DNA from: VRUE01 sp963728835
GTDB taxonomy: Bacteria; Actinomycetota; Thermoleophilia; Solirubrobacterales; 70-9
Assembly: GCA_963728835.1 (NCBI GenBank)
Contig: CAVSKZ010000002.1
Span: 1,240,001-1,304,000, forward strand
Reading direction: 5' to 3'
Length of the DNA stretch: 64,000 nt
Below, one piece after another: positions 45,071-53,084 of this stretch. How positions within the stretch are numbered: the first letter of the stretch is position 1; each line of letters begins with the position of its first letter. The notes beneath the pieces were generated by a model. It had not been told where the DNA came from. It saw nothing but the letters and a program-made list of their open reading frames with translations, and made no database searches. The translations under genes and the position numbers were made by a program.

Positions 45071-45933
45071 ACCGCCAGCGTTGTCTGCTGGTGGGCAGTG
45101 GTGCGGGTGACTTCCTTGAAGAACTTCTTGGCGAGTTCGACTCGGCTATAAAGGATGAAGTCGTAGAGAGGGGACTTCTTCGATTCGCTCCAGACCTGCT
45201 GAGCTTCATTGTGCTTATAGCCGATTCCGTTGAGCTTTCCGTGGAAATGCTCTCGAACGCTTGCTCTCCAGTTGTGGGCGGTCTGTCTCGGCCAGCCTCT
45301 GCTCAGCACCTTGTCAAGCACGGCGGTGTCGCCCTTGCAGAGGCAGCGCCAGAGATTGTGGACCGGGAGGTTGATCAGCAGGTCCATCGGCTTGTCCATC
45401 GTGAGATAACGGATGGTCTCGAAGTCGAGGTTGCATCCCTGGGGGTCAAGCAAGGCAAGCGATAGCGCGTTTCGATCCGGGATTGCCCCTCGGACCTCAT
45501 TAATGGTGGTGCGATCATTTGAGTCTTTAGAGAGGACGGTCACCTCCGCGCTGGCGCCAACCATGCGCCCTTCCAGGGCTGCGGTGCACTCCGTGTCTAG
45601 GTCGACAAATGCAAAGTGCGTATATGGAGAATCGACGCTGAGGGCGATTAGGGGCGAGCCGAGCACGAATCGTCCAGTGTCCTTGACCCAGCAGACCCCT
45701 GGCCCGCAGTAGAGGTCGAGATAGCAGCGATAGTCCCACTTATTCTTCATGGCGCGGGCGAAGATCTCCGCATAGCCTTGGATGTAGTGGGCCTTATGGA
45801 TGTTGTGCGCCTTAACTTCCCGTGCCGGAAGCCCATCGGGCGCGACCACAAGTCCTTCTCGCCCTTTCCAGGGCTGAGGGCTGTAGTTCGGACCAGCGTT
45901 GTCGAGCAGGTCTTGGAGGGATAGTGCGGCCAC
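45067..45933 (-). CDS. tcmP: Three-Cys-motif partner protein TcmP
   Basis: A 288-residue partner of the Gp37/Gp68 family. Recognisable parts are KAHNIHKAHYIQGYAEIFAR, YLDLYCGPGVCWVKDTGRFV (methyltransferase-like glycine loop) and LSLALLDPQGCNLDFETIRY, DLLINLPVHNLWRCL. The fold is likely Rossmann/SAM-dependent. The two families regularly occur together in mobile elements, but their activity is not established. Here they are convergent rather than co-directional. Confidence 0.85.
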   Translation of the reverse strand: MAALSLQDLLDNAGPNYSPQPWKGREGLVVAPDGLPAREVKAHNIHKAHYIQGYAEIFARAMKNKWDYRCYLDLYCGPGVCWVKDTGRFVLGSPLIALSVDSPYTHFAFVDLDTECTAALEGRMVGASAEVTVLSKDSNDRTTINEVRGAIPDRNALSLALLDPQGCNLDFETIRYLTMDKPMDLLINLPVHNLWRCLCKGDTAVLDKVLSRGWPRQTAHNWRASVREHFHGKLNGIGYKHNEAQQVWSESKKSPLYDFILYSRVELAKKFFKEVTRTTAHQQTTLAV

Positions 45934-46108
45934 GTTATAGACAGTGTGGAGGCAGCTGCGGCGGATTCTGCTGCTCCAGCGCGAAAGAAAAGGCGAGGGC
46001 CAATGCCGTGGGGCGTGAGTGGGCGGACAGGCAGGGTCGGGCTCCGCATAAGCTTCTCACCTTCGGTGGTGCGACATGGTGGTCCATATCGGGCAAGGGA
46101 GCAGATGA
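45934..46108. promoter_or_regulatory. Divergent intergenic region between TcmP and HD-like genes
   Basis: 175 bases between two gene starts that point away from each other. Promoters for both are expected here; no consensus box is clear enough to place. Confidence 0.35.
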
Positions 46109-48100
46109 ATGAGCGGGACGCAGGTTCGCTTCGATTCGATCTGGCGGCGTACGAAGGCCGATGATTACGCCGCCAAGCTAGAGGGCCAGTTTCGAGACTC
46201 GCGAGAGCGGCTTGCCGAGCTAAACAACTGGGGCAGCCTTGCCTGGCTATATCCCCACGCGACGGCGACGAAGCTGGCGCATCACTATGGCGTCGAGCAC
46301 AACGCTCAGCACTTTCTTGATGCGGACGAAACGCGGGATCGCTATAGGCCTTCCTTTCGCATCGCGAGCCATGTTCTTCATTGGGGACACGTGCCGCTGA
46401 GCTACGCAGGGGCAGAGGGCATCACTCGGGCATCCCATGTGGATGAGCACGTGAAAAAAGTCTTGGAGTCGGTGCTACGGGAGGTTGTTGCTTTCGGGTC
46501 GCTTCGGTGTACGGACGACGGACATCGGGAGGAATGCTTCAGTGATGTCCTTGAGGGCGACCGTCCATTCGAGCTTTACAAGTGGCTCTCGGCATGGCTC
46601 GTCGCCAGGCGGTGGAAACGAATTTGGAAAGCGGTGAAGCCGCTTGTTCCTGATGATCTTGATGAGGACACGATCAAGCAGGAGACCATCAGAACCCTAG
46701 TGTGCCGCGAGGATTTTGGGTACCAGCTCCTCGACCTATGCCGGCTTGCCGATTACATCCCTAGGGACCTGCGGCAGGCCGGGACCGCGTGGCTTAGCGT
46801 CGATATCGAAGCGCTCTGGGAAGTTAGCCCCCTTCGCCCTGACAGGGCGCCTGAGTGGAGCCTGCTGTCAGCATCGCGTTCGTACCTCGAAGATCGATTT
46901 TTCGTCAGCCCCGATGCCCAGCTGATCCACTCGCTTGCGGGGCGAGTTATTGCTCAGGGTCTACTCAATCAAGGCTTGACGAAGGAAGGTCTCCTCGCCC
47001 TTCTCACGAGCGGCGCGGGCGATGCCCATTACTTCTCGACCTTCGCTGACTATCACCGACGCAGGCTCCGTCAGGTAGAGAAATGGGCCAAGGGGGAACA
47101 GCTCGGTCGACTATGGCGACATATCGGCACCTTCAGGAATATCCAGATGTCACTCCCTCGTCTTGATGCCGAGGACTCGTTCTCGGGGAGGACGGGTAGC
47201 GGTCGCCTCTCATATCCGCTGTCATCGAATTACAGCGCTGTTGTGGAACGCGGATCTCGAGATCCCGTTGGCGAGCGTCGAGTCATAAGTCTGTGCCTGC
47301 ATCACCGAGATGATCCTGAGTCAAGCTCTGCTCGGCCAGCGCTCGACATTGCTCTGGATGCCCAGCGGCGGCAGCGCTTTGTGAGAGACCGGGATTTGGT
47401 GAATAGCGGCGTCGCGGGTTGGCTGGCGTCCCAGCGCATCGAGACTCGTTCGCGCGAAACGCGACGGGTGGGAGGGGTTGCGCTAGGGCTTGACCAAGAG
47501 AGGTCTAAAGAGTTGCTGGTCCGGGTTCAAGGACATTCCGCGCTTGATCCTGACCGAAATTTCACTCGTCTGCGCATTGATCTACGACGAGCGGCTTCAC
47601 TGGGTCTTCCTGAGTTTCTCACCGGTCGTACTGTGCTTGAGTTGCCGCTTGGAGTTGCGCGGAGCAAAGCTGGCGTTGAGCTATTCGACTTCATGAAGGA
47701 AAAGTGCCTACAGCTCGCCAGCGAAGGCGAGAAATCGCTCAGAGGCTATGCATTGGAGGCCGCGGTGGCTGCCGATCAGCTGCTTTCGCCCGATGACTGC
47801 GTGCGTCGGATCCTTTTGTTGGGTCCTACCGCTCTTTCAGAGGAAGGGAAGCCAACGACTGAGTGGGACGTATGGCGGCTCGATCTGTTGAAAGGACGCG
47901 ACTGGCGCTTGGCGGCGATTGAGTGCACGATCGCTCAGACTGCTCAAAAGGAAGAAGAAGAGCGGGACAGGCTTGAGGGCTTGCGTCTATCGCTCCAAGG
48001 ACGTTTTGGTGACTTGCTCGAATACCAGACGCGTCTGGCAGGCATCTCGAACGGGAAATTGACGTACACGGACGCTGCCCGGGGGTTTACCCGAACCTGA
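46109..48100 (+). CDS. Large HD-superfamily-like protein with a degenerate HD motif
   Basis: A 663-residue protein. Residues about 50-120 resemble the HD phosphohydrolase core: KLAHHYGVEHNAQHFL (first His region), then FRIASHVLHWGHVPLSYAGA, which aligns with the usual 'LLHDIGHGPFSH' but has Trp in place of the catalytic Asp. HVDEHVKKVL follows like the third-helix region. The remaining 500 residues are unknown, with a charged C-terminal helix (QTAQKEEEERDRLEGLRLSL). GC is lower than in the host. It stands divergent to TcmP, suggesting a shared module. Confidence 0.6.
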   Translation: MSGTQVRFDSIWRRTKADDYAAKLEGQFRDSRERLAELNNWGSLAWLYPHATATKLAHHYGVEHNAQHFLDADETRDRYRPSFRIASHVLHWGHVPLSYAGAEGITRASHVDEHVKKVLESVLREVVAFGSLRCTDDGHREECFSDVLEGDRPFELYKWLSAWLVARRWKRIWKAVKPLVPDDLDEDTIKQETIRTLVCREDFGYQLLDLCRLADYIPRDLRQAGTAWLSVDIEALWEVSPLRPDRAPEWSLLSASRSYLEDRFFVSPDAQLIHSLAGRVIAQGLLNQGLTKEGLLALLTSGAGDAHYFSTFADYHRRRLRQVEKWAKGEQLGRLWRHIGTFRNIQMSLPRLDAEDSFSGRTGSGRLSYPLSSNYSAVVERGSRDPVGERRVISLCLHHRDDPESSSARPALDIALDAQRRQRFVRDRDLVNSGVAGWLASQRIETRSRETRRVGGVALGLDQERSKELLVRVQGHSALDPDRNFTRLRIDLRRAASLGLPEFLTGRTVLELPLGVARSKAGVELFDFMKEKCLQLASEGEKSLRGYALEAAVAADQLLSPDDCVRRILLLGPTALSEEGKPTTEWDVWRLDLLKGRDWRLAAIECTIAQTAQKEEEERDRLEGLRLSLQGRFGDLLEYQTRLAGISNGKLTYTDAARGFTRT

Positions 48101-48139
48101 TCCATTGGGGTAGCGTTCGGGTCTGTCACGATTCTTGGC

Positions 48140-48352
48140 ATGGAGCAGCTTGGGCGGCGCATCAAGGTCACTGGTGCTCTTGAAGGCGATTTCATCATCA
48201 TTGAGGAGCGCAGCGCCAGCGAGTTCGTGATCACTCGCGACACCTCTTGGAAGGCGATGCTGGGTGAGGACGAGCGGGATGCCGCCAAGGAGGAGGTCGC
48301 ATCCCTAGAGGTTGAGCATGGGCCGTTCTTGCCTCCAGATGGCGAAGGCTAG
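48140..48352 (+). CDS. Small acidic hypothetical protein
   Basis: 70 residues (MEQLGRRIKVTGALEGDFII, IEERSASEFVITRDTSWKAM, ..DERDAAKEEVASLEVEHGPF). Compact, mixed alpha/beta, no known motif. It starts 39 bases after the HD-like gene and probably shares its transcript. It could be an antitoxin or accessory protein of that gene; inference from position only. Confidence 0.55.
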   Translation: MEQLGRRIKVTGALEGDFIIIEERSASEFVITRDTSWKAMLGEDERDAAKEEVASLEVEHGPFLPPDGEG

Positions 48353-48371
48353 TTCTCGTATAGACGACCTC

Positions 48372-48472
48372 GTGCGGCTTCTCGGGGGCCGAGGCAGGGT
48401 GCGGAGGTCGCCCGAATCGGGCAACTCCGCAACCTCCCTGTGGCCTGCGCCTCGACCCCCGAGAAGCCGCAC
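48372..48472. terminator. Long hairpin between convergent island genes
   Basis: Outer arms 48372-48388 and 48456-48472 pair perfectly over 17 bases. Inner segments pair imperfectly (GAGGC with GCCTC, GCGGAG with CTCCGC), and the centre is GCCCGA/TCGGGC. The whole 101 bases can fold as one long stem between two convergent genes, as expected for a bidirectional terminator. Confidence 0.75.
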
Positions 48473-48491
48473 GATCCTCCGCGCCGAAACG

Positions 48492-48899
48492 TCAGGCAGC
48501 CTCTCGCGGGTCGAGGTCGGCCAGTAGTTCCTCGCAGGCGTCGTAGCCGAGCCGGAATAGCTCGTTGGTCGCGACGTCTTCTTCCCTTGACTCGCGCTCC
48601 GTGACGGATTCGAGGAGGACTCGTTCGGCTTCGCCGTGGAGGCGTTGGAGCAGTTCCATCAGATCCTCCGGTGGCATGGTCAGCTCGAACGCTTTGCGTC
48701 CGTCGCGGCTGTTCCAGCCGATGTCCTCCAGCAGCCGGAAGTCTTCGCCGAACTCCAGACCGAGCCGCTCGGCGGTAGCGAAGTCCTTGTTGATCTCCAG
48801 CGCGATCCATAGATCGCCGACAGCGCCCAGGTGATTGCGCACCAGTTCGTAAAGGCCGTCGCGCTGGTCGCCGTCAATCGTGCAAGTGGTGCTGGGCAT
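48492..48899 (-). CDS. Hypothetical protein
   Basis: From the ATG at 48899, which has AGGAGG seven bases upstream, 135 residues follow: TTCTIDGDQRDGLYELVRNH, LGAVGDLWIALEINKDFATA, then GRKAFELTMPPEDLMELLQR and a helical acidic tail ending DLDPREAA. It looks all-alpha and soluble. No family recognised. The good ribosome-binding site and codon pattern support a real gene. Confidence 0.6.
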   Translation of the reverse strand: MPSTTCTIDGDQRDGLYELVRNHLGAVGDLWIALEINKDFATAERLGLEFGEDFRLLEDIGWNSRDGRKAFELTMPPEDLMELLQRLHGEAERVLLESVTERESREEDVATNELFRLGYDACEELLADLDPREAA

Positions 48900-49093
48900 G
48901 GTGCCCTCCTCTCGGTAGGGCACCGAAGCCGCCTCTTTCAGTGGCCGTCGATCTCCCAGTCGCACAAAGGCTCTGGGAGAATCGGTCGCGCATCGAAGGC
49001 TTCTACTTCGGTGCCAGGCCCCGGGGCGTTAGCGCGCCGCCGGGGCCACTTATGTCTTTGGCGTCGGCGAAGGTAGCTCCGTCGCCGCCGAAG

Positions 49094-49378
49094 TCAAGGC
49101 GACTTTTTCGGGATGTCCCTTCGGGGCACCCTGATCTTCTTGTAGGAGGGACGCTGCTTTCTCGCCTGTGGAGCCAAATCCAGCGCCGCTTCTACGGGCA
49201 CGATGATCTCTCCGTTAGGGACGAAACGCTGTAGCGGTACTGCTCGTCGCGATGGTCGAACCGCAGGCAAAGAGAAGGACGGGTAGATCTCCGCGCGGCT
49301 GACGACTCGTATTTCGTTGACCGGCGATTGCAGCAGCGCCTTGCGCGTCGGTGGGTCGCCGCCCTCGATGCGGTCCAT
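49094..49378 (-). CDS. Small basic hypothetical protein
   Basis: A possible 94-residue basic protein: MDRIEGGDPPTRKALLQSPV, NEIRVVSRAEIYPSFSLPAV, ending RPSYKKIRVPRRDIPKKSP. The C-terminal quarter is Lys/Arg rich. No family or ribosome-binding site is recognised, so coding status is moderate at best. Confidence 0.4.
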   Translation of the reverse strand: MDRIEGGDPPTRKALLQSPVNEIRVVSRAEIYPSFSLPAVRPSRRAVPLQRFVPNGEIIVPVEAALDLAPQARKQRPSYKKIRVPRRDIPKKSP

Positions 49379-49480
49379 CCAGGGTTCCCTCCGGGGGGTC
49401 AAAACTCGAAAATCCAAGCATGCGAGCGTGTAAGCTCGCTGCTTAGTAGTACCCGATCGGCACCGACGAGCCGCACATCA

Positions 49481-50242
49481 ATGAGCACACACGACCCTGG
49501 CGCTTATGGCGCGGCGATTGCATCCCAGTACGACGAGCTATACGGGGAGGCGGAGCTAGAAACCGACGAGACCGTTGCGCTTCTTCACAGGCTTGCCGGG
49601 TCCGGCGGGGCGATTCTTGAGCTGGGCGTCGGAACGGGACGTCTTGCATTGCCGCTGGCGTCGCGAGGACATCCCGTCACTGGCGTGGAGGCATCGTCCG
49701 CGATGGTCGAGGCGCTGAAGGCCAAGCCGGGGGCGGACCGGGTGAACATCGTCGAAGGTGACTTCTCAAAGATCAGGGTGTCCGGTCGGTTCAAGCTTGC
49801 CGCGATCACCTTCAACGCCATTTTCGCGCTATCCAGTCGCCGTGAGCAGGCCGCCTGCCTGCAGAACGTCGCCGCGAGCTTGCACCATGAGGGCTGCCTT
49901 GTGATCGAGGCCTACGTTCTTCGGCCTGAGCAGCTGAGTCCGGGCTGGTGCGTTCTGCCGCGAATGGTCGCCGTGGATCATGTCGAACTCCAGCTGTCTC
50001 ACTATGATCATGCCACACACCGGATCGTTCGGACGCTGGTCCACCTGCGGGAAGGCGACACAATCTTGACGAGTGTCAGCGACACGTATGCGTGGCCGGG
50101 CGAACTGGACCTGATGGCGGAAGCGGCGGGTCTCCGGCTTCGCTCACGATGGGCCGGCTGGGGCGATGAGCAATTCGATGCGACCAGTGCCCGGCATGTG
50201 TCGGTCTATGAGCTGGATCAGGGGCGTGACGCTTCGGCGTGA
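49481..50242 (+). CDS. Class I SAM-dependent methyltransferase
   Basis: A 253-residue methyltransferase. SAM motif I is ILELGVGTGRLALPLASRGH at about residues 46-65, motif II VTGVEASSAMVEAL, and motif IV is replaced by KLAAITFNAIFAL, similar to small-molecule methyltransferases in sugar or natural-product clusters. YDELYGEAELETDETVALLH is the typical N-terminus. It ends one base before the convergent membrane-protein gene. The glycosyltransferases nearby suggest modification of a glycan, which is inference. Confidence 0.85.
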   Translation: MSTHDPGAYGAAIASQYDELYGEAELETDETVALLHRLAGSGGAILELGVGTGRLALPLASRGHPVTGVEASSAMVEALKAKPGADRVNIVEGDFSKIRVSGRFKLAAITFNAIFALSSRREQAACLQNVAASLHHEGCLVIEAYVLRPEQLSPGWCVLPRMVAVDHVELQLSHYDHATHRIVRTLVHLREGDTILTSVSDTYAWPGELDLMAEAAGLRLRSRWAGWGDEQFDATSARHVSVYELDQGRDASA

Positions 50243-52048
50243 CTAGCCGGCCCATCGCCGAGACTGGCCGCGCCGAGTCCGTGCAATCTCTCGTTGTGCC
50301 TGCAGATAGAGGAAGACCGCGAGCGCGAATGCTAGAACCACGATCAGCACGCGCCAGCCGAGGCTGATCCCGATCGACGAGGTTCCGATGAAGTTCCCCA
50401 TCAGCGCCACGGCCACAGTCACGACGGTTAGGGCTGTCAGGCCACCCAGGATGCGACTTGCCCTTTGGGCCCGGGCCGCCGATGCCTCTTGAACTCGCCG
50501 CTCGGCGATGCGCTGCAAAAGCTGTACCTTCGCGTCTACGGAGGAGATCAGCTCGTCGAACTTCTGCACCTCTGTCATTCCCCGCCAGATGCTTAGCTGA
50601 CCGCCTGCGAGCTCGGTGAGTGCGCTGTCCAAGCGGGCACGCGCTTCCTGCACCCTTGTATAGATATTGAAGATGCGCTCTGCGTCCTGCTCTAGCGCGC
50701 GCAGCGACTCGGGTGTGCGCCAACGGTCGTTATCGAGCAGGGCGAGGAGTCCGCGGTCCATCTCCATGAACAGCGCGTAGTAGGCCCACATCAGCTGAGT
50801 CAGGTGAAGTGGTGGGTCAGGGCCTTCGGGGCTCGTGCCTCGCAGCACGATCACACTCGAGTCGACGCCCGGCATGAACATCCCGTGCCAGTACGGGATC
50901 TCGCCAAAGAACGCGGGCGAAAAAGGCTTTCCGACAGAAGCAAGACTCTCCGCGGTTGCGTCGGGGCTGTCCGTCAGGATGACGACCTGATGAAGCCACA
51001 GGAGTCGTCCCCACTCCGTGATGCGGGAGAGTTCGCCCTCCTCGGAGGTGTCGTTGGTTTCCGTTTCGCCGAGCGCCTCCAGCATTGGCGCGAGCCAGGG
51101 CTCCTGCCTGGCCTGTGGAGCCACATGCAGTGCTGCACGCGAGAAATCGTTGACCGTGGCGTGCGTCAGAGACTCGTAGCTCTCAGCAATCGGCGAGCGT
51201 CCGGGGATGTCCGCGTGCCAGCGAAGACCGCCGATGGAATCGACTGTTCGTTGTGTGGTCACAACGCTTGTCTGGTCTGGGACCTTAACTTCGTAGACTC
51301 CGGTGATCGTGCCCACGCCGAGGTCGTATATCTCGATTTGCAGTCTTTGAAGCTCCCAGTCCCAGCCGTCGAGCTGCCGTTGGAACCACTGCAGCTCGGT
51401 GTCGGGGCGCTCGCGCAGTGCCTCCTCAAGACGTGCTCGAAGGTCCTCACCTTCTCGGCGCAACAGGACGAGCGGCACGAGGTTTGTATAGCCTCCCCCG
51501 CCGCCGTATGTCTCCACGCCACGCCATCGCACCCCGCTGACCTCCCAGTCGCTGTGGACCCGCAGATGCGCGCACAGGTCCTCCTGGAATCGTTCGTAAC
51601 CGGCGATCGGTACGCGCAAAGGCATGCCGGTGAGAAACGCGCCGGTGAGGGCAACCTCGAAGTGTGTCCACGCATCTCGTGCAGTCACGGCTCGACCTCG
51701 GGGGGGGGGGGGGGGGGGGGGGGGGTAAGTGCTCTCGAGCTCGGCGCGTAGCCGCATCGCGTAGGCGGCGAGAGCAGCCTCGTGCGGGGACGGCTCGGCT
51801 CCGGCTGCCGCGAGGCGGCTGGCGTCGCGCTCGAGCAGTCGGACGAAACCTTCGGCGAGCGCGCGTTCCTCGGCGGGGGTGAGACAGTCGGGGCACACAT
51901 CAAAACCCTCGATGCTGCCCCACGCGAGGCCTCCAAAGAGGATTCCACGCTTGGGGTCGACCGCCGAGAGGAGCTGCTCCAACGGAACACCTGGTCCAAA
52001 CTCCTCCGCGCGCGGAGCGCGTCCGCAGCGTGAGCAAACCCTTGGCAT
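50243..52048 (-). CDS. Zinc-finger membrane protein carrying a poly-proline tract from a C26 run
   Basis: 601 residues. N-terminal CxxC pairs (VCSRCGRAP, then VCPDCLTP) suggest a zinc ribbon. A poly-Pro run follows at about residues 109-116 (YPPPPPPPPRGR). The large middle is unknown (for example FFGEIPYWHGMFMPGVDSSV). Residues about 480-530 form helices, and two C-terminal membrane helices (LGGLTALTVVTVAVALMG and LGWRVLIVVLAFALAVFLYL) anchor it. The homopolymer that encodes the prolines would make the reading frame unstable. Confidence 0.6.
   Translation of the reverse strand: MPRVCSRCGRAPRAEEFGPGVPLEQLLSAVDPKRGILFGGLAWGSIEGFDVCPDCLTPAEERALAEGFVRLLERDASRLAAAGAEPSPHEAALAAYAMRLRAELESTYPPPPPPPPRGRAVTARDAWTHFEVALTGAFLTGMPLRVPIAGYERFQEDLCAHLRVHSDWEVSGVRWRGVETYGGGGGYTNLVPLVLLRREGEDLRARLEEALRERPDTELQWFQRQLDGWDWELQRLQIEIYDLGVGTITGVYEVKVPDQTSVVTTQRTVDSIGGLRWHADIPGRSPIAESYESLTHATVNDFSRAALHVAPQARQEPWLAPMLEALGETETNDTSEEGELSRITEWGRLLWLHQVVILTDSPDATAESLASVGKPFSPAFFGEIPYWHGMFMPGVDSSVIVLRGTSPEGPDPPLHLTQLMWAYYALFMEMDRGLLALLDNDRWRTPESLRALEQDAERIFNIYTRVQEARARLDSALTELAGGQLSIWRGMTEVQKFDELISSVDAKVQLLQRIAERRVQEASAARAQRASRILGGLTALTVVTVAVALMGNFIGTSSIGISLGWRVLIVVLAFALAVFLYLQAQREIARTRRGQSRRWAG
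51700..51725 (+). repeat. Homopolymer tract of 26 G inside a coding sequence
   Basis: Twenty-six consecutive G on the plus strand (26 C on the coding strand of the gene at 50243-52048). Runs this long are prone to slipped-strand mispairing and are typical of phase-variable genes. The present length keeps the frame open. Confidence 0.9.
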
Positions 52049-52136
52049 CGGCGCCCCGCATGATAACCGCCCTGCGCGACTCGCCGAGAACCCCGAAGCC
52101 GAGGAGTGTGCTGATCAGCCGCCGGTATTCAGCTAT

Positions 52137-53084
52137 GTGCTGCCGCTCCGGTGGCGGGACGACCTTGGATGCAAGGAGCTCGCTGATTATCTTGCGCGGC
52201 TCGCTGAGGTGTGCGACGAGATCATCGTTATCGATGGCTCGCCGGAATCGGTCTTTGCGGCCAATGAGCGAGCCTTCGGACACCTCGTTCTCCACGTTGC
52301 AGCGGATCAGCAGGCGCCGGGGAAGATGCGAAAGGTACCTGCGGTCATGGCCGGTGTCCGGCTTGCGAGTCACGAGGCAATCGTCATCGCCGACGACGAC
52401 GTCCGCTACGAGCCTGTCACGCTCATCCGTGCTGTCAGGTTGCTCGGCCACGTTGACCTCGTGCGCCCACAGAACTATTTCGAGCCGTTGCCGTGGCACG
52501 CTCGCTGGGACACGGCACGCACGCTGTTGAACCGCGCGATAGGAGCGGACTTTCCGGGAACGCTTGCCATTCGACGCTCAAAGCTGCTCGCCATCGGTGG
52601 GTATGACCCGGACGTGGTGTTTGAGAATCTCGAGCTGATCCGGACGATCCGCGCCTCTGGTGGCCAGGTCCGAAGCCCTCTGGATCTGTATGTCCGACGG
52701 CTTCCATCTTCCACTAGTCACTTCATCGAGCAGCGGACCCGACAGGCCTATGAGGATTTCGCTATTCCGGCGCGGATGACCTGCTGGCTCGCCATCCTCC
52801 CTTGGCTGGTCGTCTTCCCCAAAGACAGACGCAAGACCCTGCTCGCGCTCGGCGGAGGAGCCATTGCGCTCGCTGAGCGCGGCCGTCGTCGCCAGGATGG
52901 TCGGCGCGTGTTTCCGTTCACGAGCAGCCTGCTCGCGCCCGCATGGTTGCTCGAGCGAAGCGTCTGCGCTTGGCTGGCGGTGCTGGCGCGGCTCAGGTTC
53001 GGTGGGATTCGCTATCACGAGAACGTGATCTTCACGGCAGCAAACTCGACGCGGACCCTACGCAAACGTATGCGAGGGTCATGA
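52137..53084 (+). CDS. GT2-like glycosyltransferase (N-terminus uncertain)
   Basis: A GT-A fold protein: VLPLRWRDDLGCKELADYLA, CDEIIVIDGSPESVFAANER, HEAIVIADDDVRYEPVTLIR (DxD-type metal site), GTLAIRRSKLLAIGGYDPDV and later a membrane-associated helix (MTCWLAILPWLVVFPKDRRK). No ATG/GTG fits before the first strand (VFSYV), so GTG 52137 is a minimum start; the true start probably lies near 52050-52130 and may be hidden by an indel. It overlaps the next glycosyltransferase by ATGA. Confidence 0.75.
   Translation: MLPLRWRDDLGCKELADYLARLAEVCDEIIVIDGSPESVFAANERAFGHLVLHVAADQQAPGKMRKVPAVMAGVRLASHEAIVIADDDVRYEPVTLIRAVRLLGHVDLVRPQNYFEPLPWHARWDTARTLLNRAIGADFPGTLAIRRSKLLAIGGYDPDVVFENLELIRTIRASGGQVRSPLDLYVRRLPSSTSHFIEQRTRQAYEDFAIPARMTCWLAILPWLVVFPKDRRKTLLALGGGAIALAERGRRRQDGRRVFPFTSSLLAPAWLLERSVCAWLAVLARLRFGGIRYHENVIFTAANSTRTLRKRMRGS

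Noticed and set aside
48372..48472. Integron attC site
   Set aside because: The fold is long enough, but the expected RYYYAAC/GTTRRRY core boxes and an integron integrase are absent.
49229..49237. GTAGCGGTA matching the 3' end of tRNA-Glu, as a possible attR
   Set aside because: Only nine bases match, the position is inside the island between unrelated genes, and island-type genes continue for 5 kb beyond it.
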